From the NCBI RefSeq assembly GCF_014697425.1, contig NZ_JACJRU010000001.1:434001-498000 (forward strand): DNA of 64,000 bases, given 5' to 3'. A model generated the notes under the pieces. The model saw only the letters and a program-made list of their open reading frames with translations. It was not told where the DNA came from and did no database searches. A program made the position numbers and the translations under genes. The DNA is from Nostoc sp. FACHB-110. Its GTDB lineage: Bacteria > Cyanobacteriota > Cyanobacteriia > Cyanobacteriales > Nostocaceae. Each line of letters begins with the position of its first letter. Within the stretch, counting starts at the first letter, position 1. Of the stretch, positions 1-10,701 are shown in pieces.

Positions 1-2670
1 CTGGTTGAGGAACGCTATCAGGAAGAACAAGATAAAACAATCAAAATACCAGTTGGTATTGTTACAGAACGAGACATTGTACAGTTTCAAGCATTGGAAC
101 TGGATTTTGAGCATCTGACAGCACAGGTTGTCATGAGTATGCCAATATTAACCGTTAGTGCCAATGATTCTCTGTTGAAAGTACAACAGCTTATGCAGCA
201 ATATCTAGTCAAGCGGTTAGTAGTAATTGGCACACAAAGTGAGTTATTAGGTATTGTTACTCAGACTAGTATTTTGAAAGTTTTGAATCCTCTGGAGCTA
301 AATAAATTAGTCGCAGCCTTGGGTGAACGGGTATCCAACTTAGAGGCAGAGAAGTTGCTACTGTTACAAAATCGCAATACAGAACTGGAGCAGCAAGTAC
401 AAGAGCGCACAGCTATTCTTCAGATTCAAGCAGAACGAGAAAAGTTAATTGCTACTATTGCTAACCAAATTAGAAGTTCGTTGCATCTGCAAGATATTCT
501 CGACACCACAGTCACACAAGTGAGATCCCTTTTACATTGCACTCGTGTTAACATCTGCCAGTTTCAAACTGATTGGAGCATAGTTGTAGTGGCTGAATCA
601 GTGGCTGATGGTCATGTTTCTTATCTGGGCAAACAAGTTTATGATCACTGTTTTACAGAAAATTGGCTAAATATATATCGTGAAGAAAGAATTCGAGTTG
701 TCTGCGATATCTACACAACACAGATGAGTAGTTGTCATCGTCAACTACTAGAAACTTTACAGACTAGGGCAAAAATATTACTGCCCATCGTCAACGGTGA
801 ACAACTCTGGGGACTAATGAATGTTGTTGAGAGTCAAGCACCGCGACAATGGCACACAGATGAAATCAGATTGTTACAACAACTTTCTACCCAAATGGCG
901 ATCGCCATTCAACAAGCTACTGCCTATCAACAGTTGCAAACTGAACTAGCAGAACGACAACGGACAGAAGCACATTTGCGCGAAAGTGAACAAAGATATG
1001 CTTCTTTAGCAGCTGCGGCACCAGTCGGAATTTTCCGCACTGATGCTCAAGGACTTTGTATTTATGTCAATGAACGTTGGTGCAAAATTGCTGGCTTAAC
1101 TCCTGAAGCCGCCTTGGGGAGTGGCTGGGTATCCGTACTTCACCACGATGATCGAGAAAAAGTTGTCCTTGAGTGGTATTGTGCAACTCAAGAAAATCGT
1201 TCTTTTCAGGCGGAATATCGATTTCAAAAACCTAATGGCATCGTGACTTGGGTGTTCGGGCAGGCTGTTGCAGAGTTTGATTTAGCAGAAAAAATTACAG
1301 GTTATGTTGGCACAATTACGGACATCACTGAACGTAAACAAGCTGAAGCACAAATCTTGTATAACGCGCTTCATGACCCTTTAACTAACTTACCCAATCG
1401 TAAATTATTGATAGAACGCTTGGAATTAGCTATTAACCGCGCCAAGCTGATGGAAAATTATCATTTTGTGGTTTTGTTTGTCGATATGGATCGGTTCAAA
1501 ATCATTAATGACAGCTTAGGACACATAGTAGGAGATCAACTTCTGACTATGATTGCACAAAAACTCAAATCCAAAATTCGTTCCATCGATTTGGCAGCTC
1601 GCTTAGGCGGCGATGAGTTTGTCATTGTACTGGAAAACGTAGAAGGTACTGAAGAAGCCGTGATGGTTGCCAAGCGCATAATAGGAGAATTTGAAGCACC
1701 TTTACTACTTAATGGCTCTGAAATATTTATCACTGCAAGTATTGGTATTGTTCTAGCCACAGCAAGTTATGAGCAAGCTTTAGATTTACTTCGAGATGCT
1801 GATATTGCTATGTATCAAGCCAAGGCTCAAGGTAGAAACTGCTACAAAATTTTTGATACTCAAATGCACATTCAAGCTCTCAAACGGCTGAATTTAGAGA
1901 ATGACCTCCGAAAAGCACTGGAACAAGAAGAACTAATTGTTTACTATCAACCAATTGTTGATATCCATAGCAATCATTGGATTGGCTTTGAAGCATTAGT
2001 GCGCTGGCAAAATAGCGAGCGTGGTTTCGTTTCTCCCGCAGAATTTGTTCCCATAGCTGAAGAAATAGGTCTGATTGTCCCTATAGATAGCTGGGTACTC
2101 AAAACAGCTTGTCAACAACTTGCAACGTGGCAAACTAAATTTTCAGGTTTGCAACTCAAGGTAAGTGTTAATCTCTCAGTTCAAGATATCCGCAAAGCCA
2201 GTTTAGTTAGAGATGTGCAGGATATTTTGACTAAAACTGGTTTAGATGGTCATTATCTCGCCCTAGAAATTACCGAAAGTATCTTAATTGAGAATATCAC
2301 AGAGACTATCTTTGTCTTAGAGCAATTAAAAGCACTAGGAATTCAAATTAGCATTGATGATTTCGGCACTGGATATTCATCACTCAATTATCTGCATCGA
2401 TTACCTGCCGACACCTTAAAAATAGATCGTTCCTTTATTGGTCAAATGCAGCAAGGAAATCGCAATTATCAAGTTGTCCAGACAATCATCACACTTAGTG
2501 ACCAACTGGGATTGGCTGTTTTAGCTGAAGGCATTGAAACACCGCAGCAGAGCCAATGGTTACAACAACTTGGATGTGAATTTGGTCAAGGTTATTTATT
2601 TTCTAAACCTTTGCCTGCTGATGAAATTGATTTACTACTGCTCAAAAAATGCTCTGGGACTAATATTTGA
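1..2670 (+). CDS. CBS-GAF-PAS-GGDEF-EAL cyclic-di-GMP signalling protein (5' end cut by window)
   Basis: The reading frame is open from base 1, and the first codons (PVGIVTERDIVQF) are already inside a CBS domain, so the true start lies upstream; the TTG at 94 is not a start. In order I see the CBS pair (ending about base 310), a coiled linker, a GAF domain (about 430-920), a PAS/PAC domain (about 980-1345, ending [11 protein letters not shown]), GGDEF (about 1350-1860) and EAL (about 1890-2640). The GGDEF motif at 1606-1620 is intact, as is the EAL motif (FEALVRW) near 1990. Both the cyclase and the phosphodiesterase could therefore be active, or one may regulate the other. CBS domains usually bind adenine nucleotides and GAF/PAS bind small ligands or chromophores; the GAF has the C-x-x-N/DPCF-like context of cyanobacterial GAFs but I do not see a clear bilin-binding motif. 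It is a cytoplasmic protein with no membrane segment in the visible part. Confidence 0.93.
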   Translation: MVEERYQEEQDKTIKIPVGIVTERDIVQFQALELDFEHLTAQVVMSMPILTVSANDSLLKVQQLMQQYLVKRLVVIGTQSELLGIVTQTSILKVLNPLELNKLVAALGERVSNLEAEKLLLLQNRNTELEQQVQERTAILQIQAEREKLIATIANQIRSSLHLQDILDTTVTQVRSLLHCTRVNICQFQTDWSIVVVAESVADGHVSYLGKQVYDHCFTENWLNIYREERIRVVCDIYTTQMSSCHRQLLETLQTRAKILLPIVNGEQLWGLMNVVESQAPRQWHTDEIRLLQQLSTQMAIAIQQATAYQQLQTELAERQRTEAHLRESEQRYASLAAAAPVGIFRTDAQGLCIYVNERWCKIAGLTPEAALGSGWVSVLHHDDREKVVLEWYCATQENRSFQAEYRFQKPNGIVTWVFGQAVAEFDLAEKITGYVGTITDITERKQAEAQILYNALHDPLTNLPNRKLLIERLELAINRAKLMENYHFVVLFVDMDRFKIINDSLGHIVGDQLLTMIAQKLKSKIRSIDLAARLGGDEFVIVLENVEGTEEAVMVAKRIIGEFEAPLLLNGSEIFITASIGIVLATASYEQALDLLRDADIAMYQAKAQGRNCYKIFDTQMHIQALKRLNLENDLRKALEQEELIVYYQPIVDIHSNHWIGFEALVRWQNSERGFVSPAEFVPIAEEIGLIVPIDSWVLKTACQQLATWQTKFSGLQLKVSVNLSVQDIRKASLVRDVQDILTKTGLDGHYLALEITESILIENITETIFVLEQLKALGIQISIDDFGTGYSSLNYLHRLPADTLKIDRSFIGQMQQGNRNYQVVQTIITLSDQLGLAVLAEGIETPQQSQWLQQLGCEFGQGYLFSKPLPADEIDLLLLKKCSGTNI

Positions 2671-2921
2671 TTTTGGAAAAAACTCCGTAAATTTATGAGC
2701 AAAGACACTGACTTAAAAATCTACCCGCAGCTAACAACTTGGGTAGAGTGCCACTTAAAAGAAAAGATGGCCAGAATTCAAGGATAATGTGGCCTCCACG
2801 CAGAACTTAACTCCGAAGAGTATTTGAAAATGGGGCAATCATTATTTTATATTTTATTCTGTATAAATTGTTCACCTTTTTAGTAGCTTATGTAATATTG
2901 AGTTTGTCAGGTTAATTAATT

Positions 2922-5375
2922 TTAAGGTGTAGCCGCACAGGTTAAGGCTGTTTGTACCTGAGTTGGAGATTGATGGGCAATTAATTCAATTTTTCCCAGT
3001 GTATTACGTCGCCAAGAAGTAGCTTGGACAAGTATTTCAGGTGATTTTAATATTTGTGCTGGTTTTGTGGTGTGGAATGCAGTTAGATTGCGAGTATCTG
3101 ACCAAATGCGATCGCTTTTAATTTCCTGGGTCGGATTTTGCGGTACACCACCTCTTCCGATAGCCACAAAACTACTACTAGTATTAGCCGCACAACCACT
3201 AGAAATTTGTTGAGATGGATCAACAATATTTGCAGGCAATTCAACTAAACCTGAATTGGGATCAACACCAATATTATTAATTTCTACTGTGCCATTCAGA
3301 TTAAATGCAGAACTGGCTGTAATATCATTTGTCAAGTTTTCTCTAGGAGTTAAGGTATTGCGGAATTCTGAACCAATAATGCCTTGAGTTGTAATCGCAA
3401 TATTACCCCCCTTTCCTTGTAGGGCATTGGCAATAATGTCACTATTTTCTAGTCCAACTATCACTGGTGCATAAATACTAATATTGCCACCATTGCCAAT
3501 ACCACCTGCTTCTGCACTAATCAAACCAGCATCACGCATGAGTAATAAATTTTGCAGTTGCAGGTTAATGTTACCTCCTTCACCTGTTTTTGTATTGGCT
3601 AACAGATTTCCGCCATTTTTTAGTGTGAGGGTATGAGCATTAATTTGCAAATTGCCAGCTGTTCCAGAACCAGTGTTTTGGACAAAAATTGTTGCACCAT
3701 CAAAGACGTTAACAATAGGAGCGTTAATAGTAGTATTCCCGGCATTAGCACGGGAAATTGTACTAAAAGCACCAACAGGCAAAACAGCAGTCCCAATATA
3801 ACTAGGAGTTTCTTCTGGTTTTACTCCACTCACATCAATTGATTCTGTTGCATTGATTGTCAGTGAACCTGCATTTCCTAAAACTATGCTAGAAGCCGAT
3901 ACTCTAGCACCGCCTTGAACAGATAATTTACGGGTGTCAATGTTCAAATTACCAGCATCCCCAGTCCCGAATGTGGCTGCTGAAACTAAAGTAAAATAAC
4001 TACCTTTTGGTGTTCCTGCACCTATGATCTGAATTGTATCTGCCTTGATATTCAAATCGCCGCCCTTACCGGAAGAATAAGGTCTAGCTGCTATGTTGGC
4101 TCCGGCTGCAACAGATAAATCTTGTGTGGAAATAGAAATATTTCCGCCCTTTCCTGTACCAAAAGAAGCGGCTAATATCTGGCTAACAGCCCGAAAAGCA
4201 AGCGGATCGCCCAATGCATAACCATTCACATCTGTTGCATCGCTATTGATGACAATGTTACCTCCAGAAGCTGCACTAAATGTGCGGTTTAAGATGTAAC
4301 CACCTTGATCAATATTTAACTTTGGGGTATTGACGATGATATGCCCTGCCGAAGCAGAAGATACGGTGTCATTAACTAAACTGCTAGAACTCGCAAAATT
4401 AGGAGATTTACCGATAATATTTAATGCTTCTGTAGCATTAACAACAATATCCCCAGCAGCTTGGTTACTCCGATTTTGGACTAATACCAAAGAGCCATCA
4501 CGGATACTTACTTGCTTGCCTTGAATATGGACAGAACCGCCATTTCCACGGCTGAGATCGCGTGTGGATGCTAACGCTTTTTGAGTTAGGGTAATATCAC
4601 CAAAACTTCCAGTATTGGGATAACTCAGAGTAAATCCTGAAGAAGTGGAACTGAGACTCACGTTGGCATTACTGATGCTAGCTAATTCTATGGTTCCTCC
4701 AGGTGCAGAGAGTAAACCACCATCCAAAACAGTATTCCCCCCTACTAATGCTAAGGTTTTGCCAGATTGTACTTGTAATCCTCTAGTACCAATGTTGAGT
4801 CCAGATATTGAAGACGATGAACTGAAATTGGCCTCGTGTCCAACTCCTTGAACAGTAATTGCCCCTGGATTACTACCTAGCTGCAACCCCACGGGGACAG
4901 TCATAGTTAATAAAGCTGGTGATTTGGTATCGATCGCGCTAAACTTCCAACCATCTGTAAATACTATGCTATCGGCGGTTGTTGCTACAAATGAACCACC
5001 AATGCCCAATTTAGCATTAGCCCCAAATAAAATCCCGGCAGGATTGAGCAGAAATAAGTTAGCACTACCGTTGGCACTAATGATTCCATCAATATTAGAC
5101 ACGTTACCACCAGTAATCCGCACGAAGATGTTCTGCACAGTCGTAGGGTCGTTATTGAATAAGACAGTAGTACCGTTGGAAACAGAAAATTGACGGAAGC
5201 TATGAAAGAGATTGCTTCCTTGTTGAGTACCATTGGTGATACTGAAGCTATTTGTACTGGTTGGGGAGATTGTGGTATTAAGTGTGCCATCAGTTGTTAC
5301 TTGGGCATTTGTCGCACTGCTCCATAGAAGTGTCACAACTAACACTATTCCACTTCCGATTATTCTTGTTTTCAT
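2922..5375 (-). CDS. Two-partner secretion exoprotein, filamentous haemagglutinin N-terminal domain
   Basis: An 817-residue secreted protein. It begins with a signal peptide (MKTRIIGSGIVLVVTLLWSS...NAQ) followed at once by a TPS domain: the motifs NLFHSFRQFSV and LFLLNPAGILFGANAKLGIGGSF are the hallmark of exoproteins recognised by TpsB transporters. The middle is a run of beta-helix-type strands rich in GNI.I and GGNI.I repeats. The C-terminus has a conserved block (SGLVELPANIVDPSQQI, a Cys, SSFVAIGRGGVPQNP, RIWSDTRNL, SWRRNTLGKIEL, a final Cys) that is shared almost word for word with the exoprotein at 10930-13527. It lies 82 bases downstream of its presumed transporter at 5458-7245 on the same strand, which is the usual tpsB-tpsA order. 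The likely role is a cell-surface adhesin or sheath protein; the ligand is unknown. Confidence 0.93.
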   Translation of the reverse strand: MKTRIIGSGIVLVVTLLWSSATNAQVTTDGTLNTTISPTSTNSFSITNGTQQGSNLFHSFRQFSVSNGTTVLFNNDPTTVQNIFVRITGGNVSNIDGIISANGSANLFLLNPAGILFGANAKLGIGGSFVATTADSIVFTDGWKFSAIDTKSPALLTMTVPVGLQLGSNPGAITVQGVGHEANFSSSSSISGLNIGTRGLQVQSGKTLALVGGNTVLDGGLLSAPGGTIELASISNANVSLSSTSSGFTLSYPNTGSFGDITLTQKALASTRDLSRGNGGSVHIQGKQVSIRDGSLVLVQNRSNQAAGDIVVNATEALNIIGKSPNFASSSSLVNDTVSSASAGHIIVNTPKLNIDQGGYILNRTFSAASGGNIVINSDATDVNGYALGDPLAFRAVSQILAASFGTGKGGNISISTQDLSVAAGANIAARPYSSGKGGDLNIKADTIQIIGAGTPKGSYFTLVSAATFGTGDAGNLNIDTRKLSVQGGARVSASSIVLGNAGSLTINATESIDVSGVKPEETPSYIGTAVLPVGAFSTISRANAGNTTINAPIVNVFDGATIFVQNTGSGTAGNLQINAHTLTLKNGGNLLANTKTGEGGNINLQLQNLLLMRDAGLISAEAGGIGNGGNISIYAPVIVGLENSDIIANALQGKGGNIAITTQGIIGSEFRNTLTPRENLTNDITASSAFNLNGTVEINNIGVDPNSGLVELPANIVDPSQQISSGCAANTSSSFVAIGRGGVPQNPTQEIKSDRIWSDTRNLTAFHTTKPAQILKSPEILVQATSWRRNTLGKIELIAHQSPTQVQTALTCAATP

Positions 5376-5457
5376 GATTGAGTTGGCCCTAGATACCTAC
5401 AATTGCCAATTGCCGAAATTTAGGATTCCTCGGTTGAGGAATAAGTAGTCACTTCTC

Positions 5458-7245
5458 TCAAAATAGTGAATACTGCATGGAAAAATATAAACCGTTTTCT
5501 TGGAGCGATCCTTTGTTGCCATCAACTGAGATTAATGGAATACCCCAATCTAAACGAGCCGAAAAGTTATTACCTTGTTTCCACAACAAACCGAAACCCG
5601 TACCTACTAATGTACTAGTTGCCGGATCGCTACTTTTTGTATTCCAACCTTGGCCGACATCAATAAAAGGCGTGAGTTGCAATACTCCACCTATTTTGGA
5701 GGCACGGAAAATGGGAAAGCGGAATTCAGAGGAAAACAATAGGCCATTATCTGTAAGTAATGTATCTTGACGATAGCCACGTACGCTTAATTGCCCACCA
5801 AGACCAAATTGCTCTAAAGGCACTAACGAATCTGCGGCTAATTGTAAATCACCCCTAACTAAAAGTAGAGTTTCTGGCGCGAACTGTCTCACCCACTGTG
5901 CTTGTCCTCGCCAAGCAAAAAAGCGACTATCTGGGGCATTGTTGCTGACATTAGCATCAAACCAATCTACTCCAAGACTAAATTGCGATCGCGCTGCAAA
6001 AACTTGGGTGTTACTACGTTGGGTATACTCTTGGGTAAAGCGCAAGGCCGAAATTTTGGTGTTGCCATTTTCATCTGCACCAGGCGACAAAGGAAAACCA
6101 CCAATATTATCCAAACCTAATTTTGTTTGACTTTCTTGGCGTGAAAATGATAACCCAATTGCTAGTTCTTGGGTTGGCTTTTGAATTAATGGTTGTCGAA
6201 ATCCCAGTTCGTAAGAAGTGCTATTTGACTGAATATCAAGAACACTGAAAGGCTCTTCAATCACATTATTCCAGCCTTGGTTAAAACTCAAAGATACAGT
6301 CCCATTGTGGGCATTAACGGGTAATGTATAACTTGCAGCTATTGTATTGCTACCATTTGTATTGGTATAGCCGACACTCAAAGTATCTCCCAAGCCCAGT
6401 AAGTTGGTTTCCTGCACATCTATGCCACGGCGAAAACTGCCAACACTAGGCGAACGGCCATTATCTAAGCTGACTGTCGCCGAGAAAGTGTTAGCTTCTT
6501 GAACTTCGACGCGTAAGATATTAGTTCCGGGAGTTGTACCTGTTTGTAATTCAGCAGAGAGGTTTTTAATGCGCGGATCGAGTCGTAGTAGTTGCAGCTT
6601 TTCTAATAAACGAGGTACATTCAAGGGTTTTTCTGCACCGAGTTGAATACGATCTCGAATATAAGAACTACTTAATCGCCGATTGCCCACAACTTGAATT
6701 TCTTGTAAGCTGCCTTCAACTACCTGAATTTTGATAACTCCCGCCTCTACTGTCTGCGGTAAAATCACAGCACCAGTAGTTACATAGCCTTTATCTGTAT
6801 AGAGTTTGCCGATAGCATCTTTGACTTGTAATAACTCTGCAAAGGAGACTTCCCGCCCTACAAAAGGGGCTGTGATGGCAGCAAAATCCTTTGCTTGAAA
6901 GACTGTACTGCCAAGCACTTCAATGCGTTCAACCTTGAATTTAGTCTCAGGATCGTCTTCTTGTGGTGTTGGCTCATTAGGCAATTGTACTGGTGGAAGT
7001 AATGGCTGCTGCTCTGATGGTTGCTGTAAGGCATCCGCAGGTAAAGGATTGACTGGAACTTCTTCTATCCGTCCAGGTGGTAAAGTCTCAGGATTAACTG
7101 TTTGGGCGATCGCTGGATGGTTGTAAAATACTGCCAAAACCATCAAGCCGAATGTGAATAGTTGACGGTTTAAAGAACTTTTGGATGCTGTTTGGAAAAA
7201 TGCTGCGTTAATGAAAGAGTCGCCAATAAAAACTTGTTGCACCAA
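5458..7245 (-). CDS. TpsB outer-membrane transporter (ShlB/FhaC/HecB family)
   Basis: A 595-residue two-partner secretion pore. After a signal-like hydrophobic segment (about residues 32-47) there is a proline-rich linker, then two POTRA domains (FKVERIEVLGSTVF... and TVEAGVIKIQVVEGSLQEIQVVGNRRLSSSYI) and a 16-strand barrel domain containing the conserved VRGYRQDTLLTDNG motif of the lid loop. The C-terminus FSMQYSLF ends in an aromatic residue, as outer-membrane barrel proteins do. It secretes the exoprotein encoded immediately downstream and perhaps also the second exoprotein at 10930. The start is a TTG at 7245 or the adjoining GTG at 7242; a GGAG ribosome site lies 7 to 10 bases upstream, so the two cannot be separated by eye. 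Confidence 0.94.
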   Translation of the reverse strand: MVQQVFIGDSFINAAFFQTASKSSLNRQLFTFGLMVLAVFYNHPAIAQTVNPETLPPGRIEEVPVNPLPADALQQPSEQQPLLPPVQLPNEPTPQEDDPETKFKVERIEVLGSTVFQAKDFAAITAPFVGREVSFAELLQVKDAIGKLYTDKGYVTTGAVILPQTVEAGVIKIQVVEGSLQEIQVVGNRRLSSSYIRDRIQLGAEKPLNVPRLLEKLQLLRLDPRIKNLSAELQTGTTPGTNILRVEVQEANTFSATVSLDNGRSPSVGSFRRGIDVQETNLLGLGDTLSVGYTNTNGSNTIAASYTLPVNAHNGTVSLSFNQGWNNVIEEPFSVLDIQSNSTSYELGFRQPLIQKPTQELAIGLSFSRQESQTKLGLDNIGGFPLSPGADENGNTKISALRFTQEYTQRSNTQVFAARSQFSLGVDWFDANVSNNAPDSRFFAWRGQAQWVRQFAPETLLLVRGDLQLAADSLVPLEQFGLGGQLSVRGYRQDTLLTDNGLLFSSEFRFPIFRASKIGGVLQLTPFIDVGQGWNTKSSDPATSTLVGTGFGLLWKQGNNFSARLDWGIPLISVDGNKGSLQENGLYFSMQYSLF

Positions 7246-8319
7246 GATTTTTCTCCGTAAATTTACATACTTATGACACAGTGATATTTCCCATTACTTG
7301 AACTATGAGTAAAAGGCAGATTTTTCGTATTTTTTAGATTTCGAGTCTGTTATGTGTTTCTGATAAATTCTGTAAATTTTTCTCAGTTAACTCTGCTGTT
7401 CTAGAGAGTTTATAAATCATTAGCTTTACTTCTCGTAGCTAATAGTTAATTTTTTGCATAGATGAGTCCCAATATTTGAGTCAATTATATATTGGCTGTT
7501 TTTTTTACTAGCATCACCAGAATAAATACTGGTTTTTATTCAAAGTAGTAATTATATTGTTTTAATTTTTAGCAGATGTGTTAAAAATTGAGAGCTATAC
7601 TAAAAACACCTCTGGGAAACCGATAGACCTTGAAACTCCCATTCAGCAGTAGAGTATAGCTTAGATTGTTGGCAAATCAATGTTAGCAATCATACTTGGT
7701 AAATCTTTTTATAGAATAATTTAGAAATCATAATCAATTAGTAGAGGGTCTTTTTCTTCTATTAATTAAAGACCACTAAATCTTTGATTTAGTAGGAGTC
7801 TTAAAACCATTTATTCATCCGCGGCTTTGCACTCCAATTCAATTGGATAATTCTGACGACTGACGGATGTATTCTGTTTTGATAAAGCTTGTAAAAACTC
7901 ATTCGTCTAACAATATGCAATTATCATTAATCTGCACCACTGTGCCAAAAAATTAATTACTGACTCTAGATAAAACAAGAATTATTAAAAATAGGTGGTT
8001 TTTTCAAAAATTCAAGAGGAGTCTTAGAGCTTCATCCAACATTTTAAGTAATGTTAGGGATGTAGTTATTAGTTCAGACACTCTATAACAGGTAATAATA
8101 CTAATTTTGGATTTTAGAAGCAGGACTAACGCGCAAAAATTATCGCTTGAGTCTAGGTGTAACGGTTTAGGGATTTTGAAAACCTATATCCACACACCTA
8201 TACATCCTGTGGATTTTTTGTTGTCATGGGTGAGTCCTAAAAAACTTAAATCAAGACTATCTATATTCAATTTGGTATAAAAAATTAACTATTATCAACA
8301 AAATCAGTGTAGGAAATCA
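7246..8319. other. Long intergenic region between divergent secretion genes
   Basis: About 1.07 kb of AT-rich sequence with no convincing gene. It must hold the promoters of the leftward tpsB-tpsA pair and of the rightward pilin-like gene. The one strong structure is a hairpin at 7768-7803 (listed separately). Near 8125-8220 there is a stretch resembling the end of the AGGACTTACGC repeat family (AGGACTAACGCG) followed by GGTTTAGGGATTTTG, possibly a decayed small element. No terminator-like T run or RNA gene is evident. Confidence 0.6.
7768..7803. other. Perfect-stem hairpin in intergenic region
   Basis: ACTAAATC (7775-7782) and GATTTAGT (7786-7793) form a perfect 8-bp stem around a TTT loop, and AAGAC/GTCTT extend it after a small internal bulge. 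There is no T run on the plus strand, so it is not a typical intrinsic terminator; it could be the end of a short non-coding transcript or a remnant of a mobile repeat. Confidence 0.5.
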
Positions 8320-10701
8320 ATGAAATTATCTTTACTTAGTTTATTATCTAGCATCACCCTAATTTGTTGTTTAACTGCAACATCAAATGTTAATGCAAGC
8401 ATTATTAATAATCAGCAATCTCAACCAACATCTACACAAGAGACAGATTTAAAAAAGCAAATTTTATCAAACTTAGTTTCAGTTGGACGCGCCCAACAAT
8501 CATATTACTTGGAAAATCAATTTTTTGCAAATCAACTTAAAAAATTAGGTTTATATAATACTGTAGAAAATGGTGTTTCTGGTTATAAATGGCAAATATT
8601 TACTGATAAAGCAGCTAAAAAAATTGCCATGAATGTACTATTGCCACAACAGAAAAACTCGCGGACTTATATTAATTTTGTTGTTTTCACTATAACAGAT
8701 GCAAATGAGGCAATTACTATCTCAACTCTATGTGAAAGTGAGCAAAATCAATTAATAGTTCCTAAATTACCAACTAAATTTTTAAAAAATCAAGGAGTTG
8801 AATGCCCTGCTGGTTTTAGAAAATTAGAACTGAGTGAAAATGAAGCTAACGTATCTGGAAATTCAGAAAAAGAAAAAGAGCAAAAATTAATAGTAAGTAT
8901 GCTCAATTCTCTACAGCAGGAATATTATTATCGCCATCAAGTATTTACAGATAACGTTGATGAGCTTTTTGGTTTTTCTATAAATAAATATGCTTCAGAT
9001 CAAGACTTAAAAATCAAGTTTTTACCGCTCAAAAGTATACAAAATGGAATTATTACAATAGTACCATTTCCTCAACAACAACAAAAAAGTTATATTGGAA
9101 TAGTTAGACCTAATCAATCTAAAATAAAACAGCTAGACTCTATTGTTTGTGAAATATCAGCACAAGCTTCTCTAGATTTAACACAATTAAACAATCTTCC
9201 TCCGAATGGTTTACTGACTTGTCCTCAAAATTTTGTTAAAGTCAGTCTTAATTCAGAAGAAGCAACAGTGATCAGCCAAGAACTTGAAAGCTTTAAAAAG
9301 TATCAGGCTGAAATGAGCGAAATTAATAAACCCCAAAAAATTCAGATTTTACAAATTGCTGATAACTTGGCTAAAGAAGGTAAATATCTCGAATCTCTAC
9401 AAAAGTATTTTTTAGCTTTAGAAGTTTTGGGAATTACTGAATATGATATTTTGACTGAGATGAATGCAGAACGTAGCTACAATCCAATTGCAGATACATT
9501 TTTTCAGAAAATTAATCCTATTTTAGAAGTAGCAAAACCATCTTTATTAGGACAAAAAAGAACAATACAATCCAAGATGTATGCTTTGTTTGAGAATTAT
9601 AAATTAGAGACTAACAGTACAGCCAAAAAAATTCAAGAAGTAGGAGCTTTACAATTAGGGTTCAATATTTTGACTGTACCTAGCCAAGAGTTGAAAATAT
9701 CTGAAAAGAACATGAAAGCTTTTGGAGAAATTTCCGAATTATTACAAGAGTATTTTGATGAACAATCACCAGATTTTAATAAAAATTTACCTAAGCAACT
9801 ACGAAGTTATATAAATAAAAATACAACTGCGATCGCTACTATTCGTAACTTGCTATTAAATAGTGAAATACCACGCTGGGGATTAGATTATAAGTGGATT
9901 AAAGAAGGAGACTTTCAGGCTACCATTCCTAGCTATATCGGGATGGTAAATTTACAACGTTTATTAATAATTGATATTTTAGATAAACATCAGCAAGGAA
10001 ATACCCAACAGATGCTGCAATCTTTAGAAGCATCTTGGCAACTCAGTGAATCATTACAAGACGAACCATCTTTAATAGGTCAATTGGTGAATGTAATTAT
10101 TAGGCGATCGCAACTCCGCGTACTGGTTAAAATTGATAATCTACCTGTAGTTTGGCAACAGCGATTACTAACAAAAGACTATACAAAAGCGATGCTTGTA
10201 GCATTAAATACTGAAGCTTTTTTTCAATTACAAGGTTTAGATAAAATTATTACTCCAGAAAAAGATACACCATTATCTCAGTTATATCGTAATTGGTATG
10301 GAGTAAATACATATCAACTAAACCAAGCGTTTACCACAGACATTGAACAGAAAAAAGATAATCTTTGTTCGCTCAATTTACAAGAATTAGAAAAACCGTA
10401 TCTTTCTCAACAGAATATTATTAAACCAAGCTACATTAAAGAAGTTCTAAAAGCTCATCATTTAATGTTAGCATCAGAAATGCTACAAAAAGCCCTACAA
10501 GTAAAAGCAACTATTTCCCAAAAAAAAGCCTTACCAAGTTCGCTAGCTGAAATGCCATCAAATATCTGTCTAGGTCATAAATGGCTATATAAATCTGCGG
10601 CTGACGGTAAATGGTTTATTTATCTTAATAAACAGCCAATTTGGCAATCTCAAATTGGGCAATCACCACTTACTTACACAGGTAAATTTGATAATCGATA
10701 A
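8320..10701 (+). CDS. Exported protein with two type IV pilin G/H-like domains
   Basis: A 793-residue protein with an N-terminal signal peptide (MKLSLLSLLSSITLICCLTATSNVNA). Two copies of the cyanobacterial type IV pilin-like G/H domain follow: the first starts at LVSVGRAQQSYYLENQFFANQLKKLGL, the second at LNSLQQEYYYRHQVFTDNVDELFG, each ending with a conserved Cys and a C-P-x-x-F-x-K/R-x-L element. From about residue 310 the protein is a long alpha-helical region I do not recognise. The prepilin-like hydrophobic helix is replaced here by an ordinary signal peptide, so this is more likely a periplasmic or surface protein using the pilin-G/H fold than a pilus subunit. An AGGAAA ribosome site precedes the ATG. 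It stands 228 bases upstream of the TPS-CHAT gene row and points the same way. Confidence 0.8.
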   Translation: MKLSLLSLLSSITLICCLTATSNVNASIINNQQSQPTSTQETDLKKQILSNLVSVGRAQQSYYLENQFFANQLKKLGLYNTVENGVSGYKWQIFTDKAAKKIAMNVLLPQQKNSRTYINFVVFTITDANEAITISTLCESEQNQLIVPKLPTKFLKNQGVECPAGFRKLELSENEANVSGNSEKEKEQKLIVSMLNSLQQEYYYRHQVFTDNVDELFGFSINKYASDQDLKIKFLPLKSIQNGIITIVPFPQQQQKSYIGIVRPNQSKIKQLDSIVCEISAQASLDLTQLNNLPPNGLLTCPQNFVKVSLNSEEATVISQELESFKKYQAEMSEINKPQKIQILQIADNLAKEGKYLESLQKYFLALEVLGITEYDILTEMNAERSYNPIADTFFQKINPILEVAKPSLLGQKRTIQSKMYALFENYKLETNSTAKKIQEVGALQLGFNILTVPSQELKISEKNMKAFGEISELLQEYFDEQSPDFNKNLPKQLRSYINKNTTAIATIRNLLLNSEIPRWGLDYKWIKEGDFQATIPSYIGMVNLQRLLIIDILDKHQQGNTQQMLQSLEASWQLSESLQDEPSLIGQLVNVIIRRSQLRVLVKIDNLPVVWQQRLLTKDYTKAMLVALNTEAFFQLQGLDKIITPEKDTPLSQLYRNWYGVNTYQLNQAFTTDIEQKKDNLCSLNLQELEKPYLSQQNIIKPSYIKEVLKAHHLMLASEMLQKALQVKATISQKKALPSSLAEMPSNICLGHKWLYKSAADGKWFIYLNKQPIWQSQIGQSPLTYTGKFDNR

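Noticed and set aside
94-96. TTG at 94 as the start of the first gene
   Set aside because: The frame is open from base 1 and the upstream codons already encode part of the CBS domain, so the gene is simply cut by the window edge.
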